From assembly GCF_000282655.1 (NCBI RefSeq), contig NZ_AKIV01000018.1:19415-83414 (forward strand): 64,000 nt of DNA. Reading direction: 5' to 3'. How positions within the stretch are numbered: the stretch's first letter is position 1; each line of letters opens with the position of its first letter. Source of the DNA: Polaromonas sp. CF318 (GTDB taxonomy: Bacteria > Pseudomonadota > Gammaproteobacteria > Burkholderiales > Burkholderiaceae_C). The notes under the pieces are model-generated. The model was not told where the DNA came from, did no database searches, and saw nothing but the letters and a program-made list of their open reading frames with translations. Made by a program: the position numbers and the translations under genes. Below, piece after piece: positions 61,920 to 64,000 of this stretch.

Positions 61920-62804
61920 ATGCGCAATGACAGGCACAGCCCCGGTTTCTGGCTCCTCGCCGCGTTCTTCGCGCTGTTCGTGCTGTTTCTCTACGGGCCG
62001 ATGTTCATCATCGTGCTGCTGAGCTTCCAGGGCCCGGAAGGCGGGCTCACCTTTCCGCTGCGCGGCGTTTCGCTGCACTGGTTCCACAAGCTGGCCGAGG
62101 GGCTGGGCGTGGTGGACATAGGCGCGGCGCTCAAGCGCTCGCTGGGCCTGGGCCTGGCGGTGACGGCGTTCACGGTGCTGTTCTCGGTGCTCGCGGGCCT
62201 GGCTTTCCGCAAAAAGCTCGCGGGCGGCAACACCCTGTTCTTCGTGGTGGTGGCCAGCCTGATCATGCCGTCCATCATCGTGTCGCTGGGCATAGGCCTG
62301 GAGTTCCGCCTGCTGGACGGCGGCATCAAGAAGCTGCTGGAGCTGCTGGGCATGGCCGGCGCGCTGGAGGACTACGGCACGGCGCTGGGCCTCTTTACCT
62401 CGGCGCTGGGCGCGCACCTGACCTGGACGCTGCCCTTCGGCCTGCTCATCATGTTCGCGGTGTTCAACCGCTTCAACCCGGCCTACGAGGAAGCCGCGCG
62501 CGACCTGGGCGCCACGCCGTGGCAGGGCTTTCGCCATGTGGTGCTGCCGCTGATCGCGCCCTCGGTGGTGGGCATAGGCATGTTCGGTTTCACCCTGAGC
62601 TGGGATGAAATCGCCCGCACCTCGCAGGCCATAGGCGACGTGAATACACTTCCGCTGGAACTGCAGGGCCTGACGACCACCGTCACCACGCCGGCCATCT
62701 ATGCGCTGGGCACCGTCACCACCGTGGTGTCGCTGGGGGTGGTGGCCCTGGCCATGGGCCTGGCCTGGTGGCTGGGCAAGCGCCAGAAAAAAGGACAGCG
62801 ATGA
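61920..62804 (+). CDS. ABC permease (second), third importer
   Basis: A 294-aa permease of the PotC type, with about six helices. EAA-type loop EEAARDLGATPWQGFRHVVLP. It starts directly after the preceding stop and overlaps the GntR gene by four bases (ATGA), showing that the regulator is part of the operon. Confidence 0.88.
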   Translation: MRNDRHSPGFWLLAAFFALFVLFLYGPMFIIVLLSFQGPEGGLTFPLRGVSLHWFHKLAEGLGVVDIGAALKRSLGLGLAVTAFTVLFSVLAGLAFRKKLAGGNTLFFVVVASLIMPSIIVSLGIGLEFRLLDGGIKKLLELLGMAGALEDYGTALGLFTSALGAHLTWTLPFGLLIMFAVFNRFNPAYEEAARDLGATPWQGFRHVVLPLIAPSVVGIGMFGFTLSWDEIARTSQAIGDVNTLPLELQGLTTTVTTPAIYALGTVTTVVSLGVVALAMGLAWWLGKRQKKGQR

Positions 62805-63523
62805 CAGCGACGAACACGGCTACGCCCGCCGCGCCCCCGACCGACACCGAGATGTATGAGCGCGTGGTCTCGGCCATCCTGGACCATCGCCTGCCGCCGG
62901 GCACCAAGCTGGGGGAAGACAAACTGGCCGGCGCCTTCGGCGTGTCGCGCACACGCATACGGCCGGTGCTGCAGCGCCTGGCCAACGAGCAGGTGGTGAC
63001 GCTGGTGCCCAACCGCGGCGCCACCGTGGCCCAGCCCACCGAACAGGAGGCGCGCGAGGTCTTCGAGGTGCGCCGGCTGATAGAACCCACGCTGGTGGAG
63101 CTGTTCATCGCCAAGGCCGACGAGGCCGACATGCGCCAGCTCAAGCGCTGCATCGACGACGAGGAGGCCGCGCGGCTGGCCGGCGACAGGCACCGGGCAA
63201 TCCGGCTGTCGGGCGACTTCCACCTGCAGATCGCCGAGCGCGCCGGCCACCAGACGCTGGGGCGCATCCTGCGCGAGCTCACCTCGCGCACCTCGCTGAT
63301 CCTGATGACTTACAGCACGGCCCGCGGGGATATCCGCGAGGACCGTGACGGTGCCGCGGCCTGCCGCTGCCGCGAGCACCGCGTGCTGCTGGACGCCATA
63401 CGCCTGCGCGACGCGCGGGAAGCGGCGCGCCACATGCGAGAGCACCTGACGCGCCTGGAGTCGCAGCTGCAGTTCACGCCGCCGGCGGGCGAGGCGCCCG
63501 ACCTGTCGGCGCTGTTCTCCTGA
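62801..63523 (+). CDS. GntR family regulator, FCD type
   Basis: A 240-aa GntR regulator. Winged helix from MYERVVSAILDHRLPPGTKLGEDKLAGAF through VSRTRIRPVLQRL, then the FCD effector domain with HxxD-type metal ligands (DFHLQIAERAG, EHRVLLDAI). Encoded in the importer operon by an ATGA overlap, so it is likely to be the local regulator acting on the promoter at 58.4 kb. Confidence 0.9.
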   Translation: MTATNTATPAAPPTDTEMYERVVSAILDHRLPPGTKLGEDKLAGAFGVSRTRIRPVLQRLANEQVVTLVPNRGATVAQPTEQEAREVFEVRRLIEPTLVELFIAKADEADMRQLKRCIDDEEAARLAGDRHRAIRLSGDFHLQIAERAGHQTLGRILRELTSRTSLILMTYSTARGDIREDRDGAAACRCREHRVLLDAIRLRDAREAARHMREHLTRLESQLQFTPPAGEAPDLSALFS

Positions 63524-63540
63524 GCCTGGACGGGGGTGCC

Positions 63541-64000
63541 ATGCGCAAGCTTTTGGTGATCAACCCGAATACCTCGGCGTCAGTCAGCGCGCTGCTGCAA
63601 ACCCATGTGCAGGCGGCCGCCGGGCTGCATGTGCAGGTCAGCACCGTCACCGCGCGTTTCGGCGCGCCCTACATTTCGGACGAGGCCAGCTACGCGGTGG
63701 CCGCGCATGCCGCGCTGGACGCCTGGGCGGCGGCGCTCGCGGCGCCCGGCGCGGCGCCCGACGCGGTGCTGATCGGCTGTTTTGGCGACCCCGGCCTGCT
63801 GGCACTGCGCGAGAGCAGCCCGGTGCCGGTCACCGGCCTGGCCGAGGCGGCCTTTATCGAGGCGGCGCGCCACGGCCGCTTCGCCATCGTCACCGGGGGC
63901 GAGCGCTGGGGGCCCATGCTGCAGCGGCTGGCCCAGGCGCTGGGCCATGCGCCTTCGCTGGCCGGCATCGCATGGAAGAAGCGGTTGAACGACGGCCCGT
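63541..64000 (+). CDS. Asp/Glu-hydantoin racemase family protein (partial)
   Basis: The first 153 codons of an Asp/Glu/hydantoin racemase; the gene runs off the window end. N-terminal LLVINPNTSASVSALL and the first catalytic-Cys segment GCFGDPGLLAL identify the family; the second catalytic Cys must lie beyond 64000. Starts 17 nt after the GntR stop with GGGGGTG upstream. It links the importer operon to hydantoin or amino acid racemisation, such as the ureide pathway. Confidence 0.85.
   Translation, partial: MRKLLVINPNTSASVSALLQTHVQAAAGLHVQVSTVTARFGAPYISDEASYAVAAHAALDAWAAALAAPGAAPDAVLIGCFGDPGLLALRESSPVPVTGLAEAAFIEAARHGRFAIVTGGERWGPMLQRLAQALGHAPSLAGIAWKKRLNDGP

Overview
The window is bacterial chromosome, most likely from a Burkholderiales betaproteobacterium of the Comamonadaceae type (Polaromonas/Rhodoferax/Variovorax-like). 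The evidence is a coding bias of roughly two-thirds G+C, dense operons with 1-8 nt overlaps, two Bug/TctC solute receptors, a complete tripartite tricarboxylate transporter, three Fe/polyamine-class ABC importers, a DUF1501/DUF1800 pair, and LolCD. No rRNA, tRNA, CRISPR array, prophage or transposase was recognised. The genus assignment is inference.

Layout. 0.1-5.6 kb: DUF1800-DUF1501 operon, quinone oxidoreductase, DMT exporter, small membrane protein. 5.8-8.2 kb: a strongly structured leader, then a 78-aa basic protein coupled to an unusual soluble fusion of a Clp-like AAA+ ATPase with an FtsH-type (M41) peptidase. 8.3-15.9 kb: a minus-strand sugar-acid-type operon (Bug receptor, glucarate dehydratase homologue, ABC importer) under a LacI/GntR-like repressor with two visible operators. 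15.9-22.6 kb: SDR, SH3 protein and M48 protease, hydrolase, Lrp regulator, gamma-glutamyltransferase with DMT exporter. 22.9-26.0 kb: tctBA and tctC. 26.2-30.5 kb: GspE/PilB ATPase, then a TatD - deoxyinosine glycosylase - spermidine-synthase-like operon. 30.7-34.8 kb: polyamine-type ABC operon. 35.1-39.2 kb: HtrA-like protease, MoxR, DUF58 and vWA proteins.

39.2-42.5 kb is an island of clearly lower G+C. It carries a coupled soluble-plus-membrane protein pair and a small Cas2/VapD-like protein, followed by two orphans. It is the best candidate here for an undescribed, possibly defence-related, module. 42.5-46.1 kb holds a SnoaL-like protein, TetR, two oxidoreductases and a lipoprotein. 46.4-52.7 kb is a run of small, mostly unrelated orphan genes, including a 2OG-Fe(II) oxygenase, a GNAT and TPR/HEAT proteins, plus a duplicated gene start. 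52.7-58.2 kb returns to core genes (lolD, lolC, an RpfE/phosphoglycerate-mutase-like protein, recJ, GST). 58.4-64.0 kb is an ABC importer operon ending in a GntR regulator and a hydantoin/Asp-Glu racemase cut by the window edge.

Two repeat families connect the regions. One is an intergenic inverted-repeat element built from CGCAGATT iterons, with six copies in 64 kb. The other is an intercistronic hairpin repeat found inside two different ABC operons. Starts were chosen from Shine-Dalgarno placement, signal peptides and operon overlaps; many of them lie downstream of the longest possible start.
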